Notes under the pieces: model-generated
Databases searched by the model: none
The model's input: only the letters and a program-made list of their open reading frames with translations
What the model was told of the DNA's origin: nothing
Shown: positions 24,360-33,926 of the stretch, piece after piece
Layout of the letters: each line of letters starts with the position of its first letter
How positions within the stretch are numbered: the stretch's first letter is position 1
Assembly (NCBI RefSeq): GCF_022581195.2
Contig: NC_061462.1
Location: forward strand, 7,626,001-7,690,000
Direction of reading: 5' to 3'
DNA: 64,000 nucleotides
From: Helicoverpa zea
Lineage: Eukaryota; Arthropoda; Insecta; Lepidoptera; Noctuidae
Program-made: the position numbers and the translations under genes

Positions 24360-24720
24360 CGCCGCGGTACTATATAGAGAGAAAAAGTAGGGCTGGAATC
24401 GAAGGAGTTCGTCCAAACTGGAAATATAATTTTAAAGATGGCTGCCGCTCTCGACCTACCCCCTCCCCGCGCGCTCCCCAACCCGCACCCTGACGCAGCC
24501 TAAAATATTATGCACCCAAAAACCATTGTCTGTTGCCATGACAACGGGCCGCTCGATACCGGGGACTCGCAGTCGCACAATCAAAGTTACAGTCATCTCG
24601 CTTACTCTTTAAGTAGTCAGATGCTGGGTCCGGATTTGGACGATCGTCGTATTCGCACGGCGATGGCTGGATGCCAGTGTTCGTAGGGTTAGCATAAATG
24701 CTCTGCGCTGTCGGTTAAGC
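24360..24720. promoter_or_regulatory. GC-rich regulatory patch with X-box, YY1/Pho, SOX-type and TATA words
   Basis: This patch is markedly richer in G+C and CpG than its surroundings and is not repetitive. It contains TATATAG at 24371, AAAGATGGCTGCC at 24434-24446 (YY1/Pho type), CCATTGT at 24523-24529 (SOX type) and GTTGCCATGACAAC at 24532-24545 (RFX X-box). GAGAGA next to the TATA word and the Pho site would also fit a Polycomb-response-type element. It could be a promoter for a plus-strand transcript such as iab-8, an enhancer or a boundary. No splice donor convincingly marks an exon here. Confidence 0.5.
24532..24545. promoter_or_regulatory. RFX-type X-box, near-palindromic
   Basis: GTTGCCATGACAAC matches the RFX half-site arrangement, two GTTGCC-like arms facing each other around AT, with only one break in the palindrome. 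RFX factors are conserved in insects. Occupancy and function here are inferred. Confidence 0.5.
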
Positions 24721-27700
24721 GAGCCGGCGGTCTTGTTGGAAAGCTTCGGTCGAACAAGAATGTAAATGATATAAGTATATTGAACTGTTGTGACCTACAT
24801 CGAACTACGCATTGTATATAGATTATATCAAATACGCGATCTTACAGCAAATATCTCGTACCTAATTTACAACACAATAGCTGAATATCGCTGTATTTTG
24901 GTTAGGTTCTATGATTGTATTATACTTACTTGTAGTTAGATAAGAATCTTGTTGTAGGATGTAATAAATTCGTAGTCTGATGTCTTCACGACGCCTATCT
25001 GCGTCTTATTATCTTTGTATATAGGGGCGTTTCTGGCGCATCATTTCCGTAAGTACTATTACTGAACCACAAATGAACCTTTATAAAACACACTTCACTT
25101 AAAACTGTTTTCACTAAAATTGCAACGCATTTTACACTTAACTTTTTATCTAGGTAAAGAAGAGTACTAGATTAGCTAAGCACCAAAACTTGCTGATATA
25201 AGTACAACATTTTATCACTTCTCATCTCCCAAAGCTACCGTGCAAATGACTCAAAACTTGGGGCAATTTCAAAAACAAATTAGAAAGTTCTATTTTCGGC
25301 GCCCCTATTGGTCGATTGCACAAATGTTACATTTTTTTCATCCACCTCAGGAGTAACTTTCTCTTTTTTGTTACAGTTTTGTCTTCCTGGTTTCTTACCT
25401 CCAACGCGGAAGGGTTTTAAGAACTTTCACCCCATAAAACAATAGATTATTGAGTCCAATCCTTTTGTGCAAACAATAACTGGTACTTTTTTGTAAAAAA
25501 TGTTTCTGTAAATTGCATCTTAAAAGCGTTTTTATGATAAAAATATAACTTTTGTGTCATCGGTATGTAAAGTTTCCTTCGTTCTTAAAGACATATTTAT
25601 GGCCACTTGCCGTGTTAACCTACCTACGTCGTGTCATCGACGAAATATAATTTATTTTGCTCGCAAACTTATTAGTGACAGAAACGGATAAAAACATGTT
25701 TTTTTCAGTTTTCGAAAATACATAAATTCTGTTCAATTTACGTCCCAAATGTTGAGTATCGAATCAAATCATTAACAGGTACCTACTTAATCTTTACCTA
25801 AGCAGGGCAATTAAATATTTCAACACTATTTTATTTTAAGCCCAAAGTCTACCAAACAATTTTAAAGTTGAGTTCATATCTGTTTGTTGAAAGAGCCTCT
25901 TTATCGTAAAAGCTCTACTATGCTCTACGATTACGAAGAAGTTCGACCTTGAATTCATAGATGGCGCTTTCGGTGAATCATAAAAATGTTCAAAGACCAG
26001 TGGAATTACATGACTTTAGAGGCAGTATTACCTAAGCAATACTCATAGGAACCCGGACTATGTTTTATGTATATAAGAATGGAGCATCTTATATCGAAGT
26101 AACCAGCTGGTACTTAAGTACCTACCAAAGTAAATCCTGTCAGAAACAAACTACTTTTCATAGTTTCAGCTTTCGTGAACTTTAACTGAGTGTTTCCACA
26201 TTTTCAAATAAATACTAGCAATCAGGTAAAATTTTTTCAGGCTTCCATGAATTCTTTCGAAATTTCAGAGGTTACCAACACGTCTTCAATTTTATTGCCA
26301 TTTAGTTCTAGACATTCTTATTTAAAATGTCAAAGGAAAAATGCAGTTTTTTATTATTTGCCTAACCTTTACTTATTCAACATTATCAAGATATACTTAG
26401 GTATCACACAATAATATGTTAAAACTATAACATGTAGCTCATTAAAAAAGTTATTTTATATTTCATGGCGTAATATCTATGAAAATTACCTACCTCTTGA
26501 AAAAAACATATTTGTCACCATAGATACGTGTGTTAAATAGATATAGATACAGTTGTTAAACGCGGTTTTGTTAATTTCCTGAATTAAAAGTGCAAATATA
26601 TAGGTAGGTTAATCAGTTTAAAAAAAATACGTTGTAGGTACCTACATCGTACCTCCTTAATTATTGAGACTGAGAGTTGGGCAGTTTTAAATATTTATTG
26701 AATTGTTATTATATTTATGTCAATCATTAAGTACATACCATGCTTACCGATATAGTTCGTTAAATACTTACGAGTCCTCAGCTACCCTCAAATTTCAAAG
26801 CTTTTTCAGTTATCTTTGCAGTACTTTCATTCCTACCGACAACTCTCTGGTTTTTGTATATTTTCAGAATTACCAGTATCTTCAGCCTATGAACACTACA
26901 TTAATTTATTTCTTTATGACATAAAGCCTTATTATTTTATTTATTATCTTTTATACAAAGTAGGTATCTATATTAAAAAAGACAGTAAATGGGCAATAAA
27001 TAAAGATACAGGTACAAGCATTCCACTCGTTTTCTTAGTATTTCTTCGGCAGTGAAATGGCTGTGAAAGCCCAATTTTCAAACAGATAAAAAAGTAATTG
27101 CCTAATATATAAAGAAAGAACTGACAAATCATTAGAGGAAATATAATTGACACCTACATCGAAAAGTATATTATTATGCCAGCAGCTTTAAAGTGCCAAC
27201 TGAGAAGGTATATTTCAGAAAGCAAGGCATTTCATAAGATCAAAAAAAGACCTGTTGCTCTTCCAAACGCTATGCTTGACACATCAAGTTATCTGCCAAA
27301 GTCTAGATCTACAATCTTCATCACGACTCTAGAGTCTTCATCATAATTCCCCGGAACTTAACTTCCGTTATAACATACTTAAGTTATTTATATAATAATT
27401 AGAATGACTAACAGCCTACTTCTGTATACTTGGCTCGTAATAGTGATAACCCATTGTCAAAGTGAAGCTTAAAGGTATTCTAAGAAAGGAAACTACAGTT
27501 GCTTCTGAACATTAGGTACCAATAAGTTAAACTGTAACTTAGGTTTCTAGTTAAACTGTAAGGGATAGTAGTTTTAGTCTCCAAGTTCTGACAATATTAA
27601 TGTCTAAGTACTTAAGTAACTTTTGCTTGACTTTTTTTTGGTAATACGTTATTGGTAATACTGCAGAGGTTATGGAATGATACGATTTAATATTTGAATG

Positions 27701-28244
27701 ATGTGTTTATTTATTAAAAACATTGGAAGACAACCTGCAAAACATTACACACAAAAATATCAAACAAACCATTTACAGTTTTATATACCTAACATTCAAG
27801 TAATGTTTGTCATTTATTGCAAAAGTGCACAAAAATAATGGTAATTGCGCATCGAATTTTAAACATGTTCCTGATAAAAAGCAAGATATTATCAACACGA
27901 CCCAATTAATTGTATAGGTATACCTATACCTCAACAATTGCATTTAATTGATGTTACAGAAATAAATAACGTGTAAGTAGCGTGATGTAGGAATGTTAAG
28001 TATAAATGTTAATGTGCATTTATATAACTCCTTATAACGTAATAGTAACAACAATTATTATTGTGGAAATAAGTACAGTTAGGTATATAAACAATTAACT
28101 TTCTAACATTTATAGAAATAGTCTCGCAGCTGCTCGCTCTCGTGATCTGTGAACATAAAAATGTGACACAAAAATGCATGTAAAACTATAGTGTGACATA
28201 GTTGTAAGTTCAAGAATCTTCAAGTCTTCGTCTTCTCAGCGGTC
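24721..28244. other. AT-rich intergenic stretch left of mir-iab-4/8
   Basis: No coding region, repeat tail or inverted-repeat element was recognised, so this is one of the cleaner parts of the window. AT-rich frames of 73-79 codons at 26190, 26703 and 26816 are not gene-like. The only single site worth listing is the CTCF-like word at 25959-25967. Confidence 0.5.
25959..25967 (+). promoter_or_regulatory. CTCF-like core AGATGGCGC
   Basis: AGATGGCGC fits the fly CTCF core (AGRKGGCGC) exactly. It lies about 2.3 kb from the mir-iab-4/8 hairpin in a locus where CTCF-bound boundaries are known in Drosophila. A 9-base match arises by chance in long sequence, so confidence is limited. Confidence 0.35.
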
Positions 28245-28340
28245 GACAAGTGTCATCTCCTGTTACGTATACTGAAGGTATACCGGAAAGAATGAGGCAC
28301 TCAGGATACATTCAGTATACGTACAGAAGGCGACGCGAAA
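28245..28340 (-). ncRNA. mir-iab-4: microRNA mir-iab-4 precursor
   Basis: Read on the minus strand, the 5' arm is complementary to 28301-28322 and begins ACGTATACTGAATGTATCCT. The 3' arm is complementary to 28262-28285 and begins CGGTATACCTTCAGTATACG. Both agree with the insect miR-iab-4-5p and -3p as I know them. The arms pair around a loop of about 15 nt, with a bulged mismatch pair as in other species, and pairing continues a little beyond the mature ends. In flies miR-iab-4 is expressed from the bithorax complex and represses Ubx. The locus lies between abd-A and Abd-B in insects, which is how this window is anchored. Candidate host-transcript exons lie upstream on the same strand at 28.5, 29.3, 32.3 and 33.7 kb. 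Confidence 0.96.
28245..28340 (+). ncRNA. mir-iab-8: microRNA mir-iab-8 precursor (antisense to mir-iab-4)
   Basis: The plus strand of the same palindromic segment folds into the antisense hairpin. The 5' arm TTACGTATACTGAAGGTATA starts at 28263 and the 3' arm AGGATACATTCAGTATACGT spans 28303-28322. Flies express this strand as miR-iab-8 from a long noncoding RNA that starts near Abd-B and runs towards abd-A in the Hox transcription direction. miR-iab-8 represses Ubx, abd-A and cofactors such as homothorax. The conserved pairing on both strands supports a functional antisense microRNA here, although expression in this species cannot be seen in DNA. A GTAAGA donor-like site follows at 28375. 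Confidence 0.88.
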
Positions 28341-28374
28341 TCTTCTCTTCTCTCCTGGACTCCGAAGAAACATG

Positions 28375-28380
28375 GTAAGA
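28375..28380 (+). other. Splice-donor-like GTAAGA just after mir-iab-8
   Basis: On the plus strand AACATG is followed by GTAAGAAG, a good insect donor, 52 nt after the end of the miR-iab-8 3' arm. If used, it would place the hairpin within an exon of the iab-8 transcript. The matching acceptor was not identified. Confidence 0.3.
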
Positions 28381-28509
28381 AGCCTACAAAGTAATTTTAA
28401 GATTGCGCATTAATATTAAGCTGTTCCCACTACCCAACGTTAACCCTACTAGCTCACTATTTAAATGTGACGGTTCACACGTAGCCCCTTCAATATCTTA
28501 AAAGCTCAC

Positions 28510-28560
28510 CGCGCGAAGCCACTCACGCCGGACACCCCGCCTCTCCTCGGGGAACACCAT
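28510..28560 (-). ncRNA. Candidate 51-nt exon of the mir-iab-4 host transcript
   Basis: On the minus strand TTGCTTTATTTTATAG forms a good acceptor before 28560, and the GC-rich segment that follows ends at GCG|GTGAGC (donor GT at 28509-28508). An alternative donor GGC|GTGAGT would end it at 28527. The segment starts with ATG and stays open to the donor, but 17 codons of Arg-rich sequence do not indicate a protein. Its distance of about 190 nt upstream of the hairpin puts mir-iab-4 in the following intron or terminal exon. Confidence 0.4.
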
Positions 28561-29254
28561 CTATAAAATAAAGCAACCGATTTACAACACGCCTGGGTCT
28601 TCAACCCGAAAAGGGAAACACTGATAGCACATGAATTTCGCTATCGTAACTACGAAGGTAAAATGGGGAAATATATGCGCTACCATATATTTGTGTTGGG
28701 AAATTGCCTAAAAACTTTAACCCGCCTCAGATTCGCGTAACAATCTATTGTACTTTGCCACCAATGAGAGAACAGGGACTTTGCAAAAACACGCGATTGG
28801 CTTGCAAAAATTATTTTCGCAAACTTGCGAACCGGTAGCAAGGCGTCTTCTTTGTTTTTTACAACCTATCTGCCGAGCCAGCAACGACTGACGCCCGCAG
28901 GCCTTTTGTCCACCGGCCTTTGTTAAACATAAAAGGATAAATTACAAAAGACAAGTTTCGACCACCACTCGTAAAGATAACTAAAGAATTCCGAGTCTCT
29001 ATGTGTGTGTCAGCCGGGGATTCAATAGAAAAACATGAAAGGGCGTAAGGGTGTATTATATTCGTAATTTACGACGCGAACCAACATAACACCGGGCCTG
29101 CATTATTGATTCTATTGCACAAACGAAAGGATCTTTATGCACCGCTATAATATTCACAAAAATGCAGCAAACAGCACTGGAGCGTCGTCGGGGGCGAAAG
29201 GGATACGCGAGTCGTACCGAGCGCGGAGGAGAATGAATATAGCACGTGACTTAC

Positions 29255-29470
29255 CGGTCCGGTCGGTCAGCTGTTCGCGTCGTCCGATAAGTAAACATTG
29301 AAGGATGACGGATGGGGTGGCGCGCGGTTCGAAGGAGCGTGTGTTCAGGGACGGCGTCTCCGGGCGTCTGCCGGTCTGGGCGTCGGGGCGCGCGTCCCGG
29401 CCCGCCATCGATTGCCGCCCTCGCCGAGTCGCCGCTCGGCGCGCGCCGAACCACACCACGACTAATGCCG
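29255..29470 (-). ncRNA. GC-rich candidate first exon of the mir-iab-4 host transcript
   Basis: A CpG-rich block ends on the minus strand at GACCG|GTAAGTCACG, a near-consensus donor (GT at 29254-29253). No pyrimidine-rich acceptor precedes the block, and GC content rises abruptly at about 29460, so it is better read as a promoter-proximal first exon than an internal one. Two overlapping minus frames of 67 and 101 codons cross it, but both are Arg/Ala/Pro-rich composition artefacts and one runs through the donor. It lies about 0.9 kb upstream of the mir-iab-4 hairpin. The 5' boundary is approximate. Confidence 0.45.
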
Positions 29471-30741
29471 ATGCAAGATTTTCATTACATACGCCATGAT
29501 CGTTGTTATTTGCACCCCGTAATGTTTTTTGATAGTTTGCTTAGGCTTCGCGACCGTTTACATTACGAATATCTATTTACGTTTACATATTATTTAGATA
29601 GAGGCTCGTCGGCAAGCTTATTATAATATTACGTATACGAGTGCTGATAAAAAAGTCGATATTAAAGAGTAGACAGGCTGCGCCACCTGTTCCTGTTCTC
29701 TCGGTGATTACCGTTCCGCCCTGCGGCACGACTCGGGATTTTTAATACTAACATAGGTCGGCTTTATGTCGTAACGTAATAAGTGGCCAATGTAGATTTT
29801 GGCAATTTTATAAGTAGAAAAAATATAAAACGAAATTGCGTATTGTTGTGTATTACTTACGCGCCGTTTCTTTCTCTATTGCCTCCGGTGAAGTTGGGTA
29901 ATGAAAAAATAGTAAAACGTCAAGTCTCGAGCTATTCAAGTAATCGTTTAGCAGTTATTTATGAAGGAAATTTTTATGGCAGTACGTTCGCGATGTTGCT
30001 TTGAAATCTTTTGTTATTCATATGATTTTTACCTAGGTGGAGTAAAAGTCCATTGTTTCACGTATTATGGATGAATGAGTAATCCTCAGTAAGTGCGTAT
30101 TATCCTGCATATTGTGCATTTTCCATTATGAAAGAGAAAACATATTCGCACACGTCCAGTGAAACTACTCGTATATGTAGGCATTTGTTTTATTTTGTGC
30201 CAATTTTATTTGGCATAAAGTTTAGTGGGCTTATATTCATAAAAGTGCAATATTATGCTATGTCTATATTTATGAATATTCTTATTTATCAATAATTCTC
30301 ATAAAGTGAAAGCAGTTAGACAACACAGTGTCTTCTTGGGGGGTAGCGCCGATTCAGGTAACCGTAATTCGTACTAACCTACCTACATTTGAAACCGCTG
30401 AAAGCTTAAGGAAATTAGGGAAATGAAAACTTAAGGGAAAGTCCTAATATGCAATGTATACACTTTGTTATCTGTGTATGTCTTATTTACTACACAAATA
30501 TGTAATATAGGTACCTACTACTTACAGCCTCTTAAAATTGAGAAATTTGGAAAAACAAAATCTTTGCAGTTCATAAATCTACTGCTACTCTTAACATTAT
30601 GTTTATTTTTCCCCACTGTTAGATTTTATTATTGCCTTAACTTTAATATCCTCACTTATATAACATATCTATCTAATGTGAAAACTAGGATATTATTTTG
30701 TAATTAAACACCTGTGTACCTATAAGTAAGTTAGAATATAA
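29471..30741. other. AT-rich intergenic or intronic stretch
   Basis: No coding region or repeat was recognised. AT-rich frames at 29783 and 30465 (73 and 80 codons) carry no domain. If the minus-strand host transcript model is right, this is intron for transcripts starting at 33.8 kb. Confidence 0.5.
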
Positions 30742-30870
30742 TTTTTTTTATTTATTTAATACTTCTTGCACATATAGTACAATGGCGGACATAACGTCTA
30801 AGGCGTTCTCTACCAGTCTACCTTTGGGTGGCGGAGAGAAAGTGTTGGTAGGTGCAAACAAAACCGAAAA
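30742..30870 (-). mobile_element. Retroelement 3' end, minus orientation
   Basis: A T-rich start (TTTTTTTTATTTATTTAATAC) is followed by ACAATGGCGGACATAACGTC, then GGCGTTCTCTACCAGTCTACC. I recognise these words, in this order, as the reverse-complemented 3' end of a dispersed lepidopteran LINE, where the usual form is CAATGGCGGACTTAATGCC...GGCATTCTCTACCAGTC. The poly-T marks the poly(A) tail of a minus-strand copy. Its 5' limit is unclear and may extend to about 30970. Confidence 0.7.
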
Positions 30871-32216
30871 ACTAGTATGAGACATAAACCTACATATATT
30901 AAAATACACAAATAAGTTAATAATAATATATATAACTATATAAATATGTACACTACATACAATACTAATAACATATTAAGAAAATTAATTTGAAACTGAC
31001 TGTTTATGTTCCTGCCAATTTCCCAAGATAGTGGTCACGAACTTTGAGTTTGAAGGTGTGACGGCTATTTACCATCCTGATCTCCAGAGGATAGAGATGT
31101 GTATAATATTATTGATGAAGTACCCATGTGATTTTAATCCACATTTATCCAGCTACATCACTACCGCCATTTCGGCACTAGGAATCGCATAGTTCCGTGG
31201 CAGTTATCATAAAATACTGCTGACTAAGCGACGGTGGGTGGCTATACGACCTATCTAGATCTTGGAGACAGGTCAACGAGCATCGGGTGCTACCGGATCG
31301 ATTGTTCGCTTGTACCTATTGTTTAATTAAAGAACAATTTTGTAGGCTCTAATAAAATATCAATTAAACTATTTCCTATGAACATCTGGTCTCAATTTTA
31401 ATGCCACTGATAAAAATGACTGTGTTCGCGATAGGATTGAATATTTGTCTTTCTATTTTGATTAGGTTAAGCCACGGATCATCAGACTGTAATAGGATGG
31501 GCAGCCGCTTAAATTCGTAATCCTCTGCAGTCATCGAAAATCACGTCATCATTAGTTCCGACTGATTCCGCCAGGTGGAGCTTGCGGTTGCTACGAGTTA
31601 GCGTGCTGTATCATAGATTTATTTTTAGATCCGGTCAGAATATTGTGTACCTATTGATAATAAAAGCGCAATTAACCAATAATGGACTTTCTAGTTTAAC
31701 ACTTTAATAACTTACCTAAAGCTACTTTTGAAAACAGTAGACTATCTCCAAAATCTACAGGACTCTTGACCTAATTAAGAAGGCTAAAATACTTATCAGG
31801 GTAAAACAGACCTCCTTTTTGTCCTAACTGCCGTTTAGGTACAAAATTGTGTGTATAACCACGACCTCACCTAGGTATACAGGCTGAGAAGGGTATCACT
31901 TAAGTCCCATCTATTGTTACACCTTTAAGATAATTGGGACTTATCTAGGCTTCATTTACTTACCTTGACAATATTCAAACCTGACCTCCAAATGAAAATG
32001 ACAATTATTTCACAAATGAGACTGTCCTAGTTTTTGTTTTAAACTAGCTCAATTGTTCACTAAGCTTGTGTTTTTGATAGACAAAGATAGTCCCTACATA
32101 CGTACAGATAGTTGCCGACTTAAATTAACAATAGGTAAAACAGAAACCTCAAGTTTACAGGAACCATACCAGAAAATATTCACAAATTGCTTAGAAAGAA
32201 AATCGAGATAACTTAC
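30871..32216. other. Intergenic or intronic stretch, no gene recognised
   Basis: No supported gene. Sequence at about 31020-31310 and 31455-31625 is GC-richer and non-repetitive. The latter contains CCGCCAGGTGGAGC at about 31568-31581, loosely like a CTCF site. On the inferred host-transcript model this is minus-strand intron. Confidence 0.45.
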
Positions 32217-32396
32217 CTCTGAACGGTCATGCCGACATCATCATGAAACATAAGAATCTCAATTTTACCATTTTTTCCATTCGAAGCTGTGTTCTTCCGC
32301 GGTCGTTGGTCAAATGAATGAATAAAGAGGCTCAACCCCAACGGACAGGGGGTGGGGTCGAAATGGAAAAAAATGGGGTGGGACCAGACACTACCC
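32217..32396 (-). ncRNA. Candidate internal exon of the mir-iab-4 host transcript
   Basis: On the minus strand an excellent acceptor, TTTTTTTGTTACAG, ends at 32397, and an excellent donor, CAGAG|GTAAGTT, starts at 32216, delimiting 180 nt. One reading frame is open through all 59 codons and ends KIEILMFHDDVGMTVQR just before the donor, while the upstream part (FFHFDPTPCPLGLSLF) looks non-coding. I recognise no protein family. Position and strand fit an exon between the promoter at 33.8 kb and mir-iab-4, so a noncoding exon is favoured. A small protein starting at the internal ATG (MFHDD...) cannot be excluded. Confidence 0.5.
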
Positions 32397-33613
32397 CTGT
32401 AACAAAAAAATTAAGATTTATTTGCGAATACCACGTTTTGTAATAGTAATAATGGCTGTATTATTGTGTGTGTGGATGCACAGTAGTGCAAGCCAAGTTC
32501 TTTATCGGGTCTATAAATGAACAAACGAAATAATTTTAGGGCCTTTGTTCTGCTGATGAGGTTGGATTGGTAACCTATAAAAATCTGTTGGTATAAAACC
32601 CGCAATTAAGTACCGGCCGAAGTATAATTTCATATCAAAGTATTCAAGTATATTGTAGTAGTAGTAGGTAGGTACCTAAGTATATTCCACGAGTATAGGT
32701 ACTAATTACAATTTACAAATCAGCTGTTTATACAACCTAATCTAAGACTCATTACTATTCCAGTGCCCCAGTTACGTCACTATCGTTAATTACTATCAGA
32801 TATCGAGATGCAATTAACCATTTATAAACACAGATACGCTAATTGCCAATACATAACAATTACTAGGTCGTCAGAGCATAGTTCTTATTCTGTGAGTCAC
32901 GGACCTACGCGTAAAAGGCGCGAGATATTTCCGATTATATCGTAGAAAACGCATCATATTTGTGTATCTAACTATCTTCTAAAACACGGCGCCTTTGTGC
33001 CATATGCAGTGAATAAACACAGCAACTCCTAATCAAGTTTGAACGAATAACAGTGTTAAAAATGGATATCTTTGATCCTCACTCTGTTATGTGAGTAGGC
33101 ACTGAACACGATAAATTCGCAGGATTTAATTGTCATGTACCCAGGTCAATAATTTTGCAATACGACTTGCATATGAACGTTCATCGGAGATGTATTTATG
33201 CGTCTTTAACGATATAATTATGATCGAATGTAGTCTGCGATTGAAATAAATGGCGTCCGAGTGATATAAATTTGCGTTTAAATACAGCAACTGGCATAAA
33301 ATAATACCTAAGTACCTACTGATTGGGTCGACTTTCATAAATAGGAAATGAATAAATATACACTTGTGATAGCTATTTATATCCTCATGTTTCTAAACAA
33401 CAGGAAAAGGTGCTGGTTAATTTATAAAAGTCAACACAAAAAGTAAAAACTATAGGTAGCAAATCCAATAAGATACAAAAATAATGGTTAAGTTGAATTC
33501 AACTTTTAAAATAAAAAATAGTTAATAAATCACAGAAATCATTAACTGAAAATGAAACTAAATTATTATTTAAAAATAACAAAGAAAATCTTCGAAAATA
33601 TTGTAGCACTTAC

Positions 33614-33830
33614 CTGACAACAACAAAACATCACTGATTTTACACTATTTCCTCTATAAAAATGACTGAATTCACTAATAGAATATAAGCTATATAATTA
33701 AAAATATTTTTTTATTTCCATTCGACACGTCTTTGTCTACGAATTCAGTATTATTTTGAATTTTCTTTTCATGTTTAGGCCTAAACACAACAAAAGCGGC
33801 GGCGGCCGACCGACGGCGGCCATCTTGTGG
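33614..33830 (-). ncRNA. Candidate first exon of the mir-iab-4 host transcript
   Basis: Downstream of the CRE/CCAAT/YY1 cluster, the minus strand runs about 200 nt to GTTGTTGTCAG|GTAAGTGC, a perfect insect splice donor with the intron starting at 33613. YY1-type CAAGATGGCCGCC sites usually sit at or just after a start site, so transcription probably begins near 33830; the exact base is not determinable. A 78-codon minus frame (33926-33690) starts upstream of the supposed start site and has an Ala/Arg-rich promoter-like composition, so I do not call it a gene. The next candidate exon begins 1.2 kb downstream at 32396. Confidence 0.5.
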
Positions 33831-33876
33831 CGCTGCCGTCGCGTCGCCCTGTGCGCTCATTGGCTGAGTGACGTCA
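33815..33876 (-). promoter_or_regulatory. Promoter cluster: CRE, CCAAT box, YY1/Pho site
   Basis: Read on the minus strand this CpG-rich segment carries TGACGTCA (33876-33869), AGCCAAT (33865-33859) and CAAGATGGCCGCC (33827-33815), in the order and spacing of a classic TATA-less promoter: CREB/ATF, NF-Y, then YY1/Pho. It is followed in the same direction by a strong splice donor at 33613. NF-Y and CRE sites work in both orientations, so divergent transcription to the right is possible. Confidence 0.6.
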
Positions 33877-33926
33877 ACCGCGCCATGACACTCCACCATT
33901 ACTACACGCTCACCAATATCGCTCAA

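Larger units (their letters stand above)
28245..33850 (-). ncRNA. Inferred host transcript of mir-iab-4 (pri-miRNA)
   Basis: The minus strand upstream of the hairpin carries an ordered set of transcription and splicing signals: a promoter-like cluster at 33876-33815, a CAG|GTAAGT donor after 33614, an acceptor TTTTTTTGTTACAG before 32396 with a donor after 32217, a GC-rich candidate first exon ending at a GTAAGT donor after 29255, and a mini-exon 28560-28510. Fly mir-iab-4 is likewise processed from a spliced long noncoding transcript. The exon links are hypothetical: no transcript evidence is available here, and the 29.3 kb exon may represent an alternative promoter. The 3' end, beyond the hairpin to the left, was not located. 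Confidence 0.45.

Noticed and set aside
29154..29459. 101-codon minus frame across the GC-rich block
   Set aside because: It crosses the strong splice donor at 29254 and has Arg/Ala/Pro composition expected of CpG-rich DNA.
33690..33926. 78-codon minus frame over the CRE/CCAAT/YY1 cluster
   Set aside because: It begins upstream of the probable transcription start and covers the promoter motifs, so it is unlikely to be translated.
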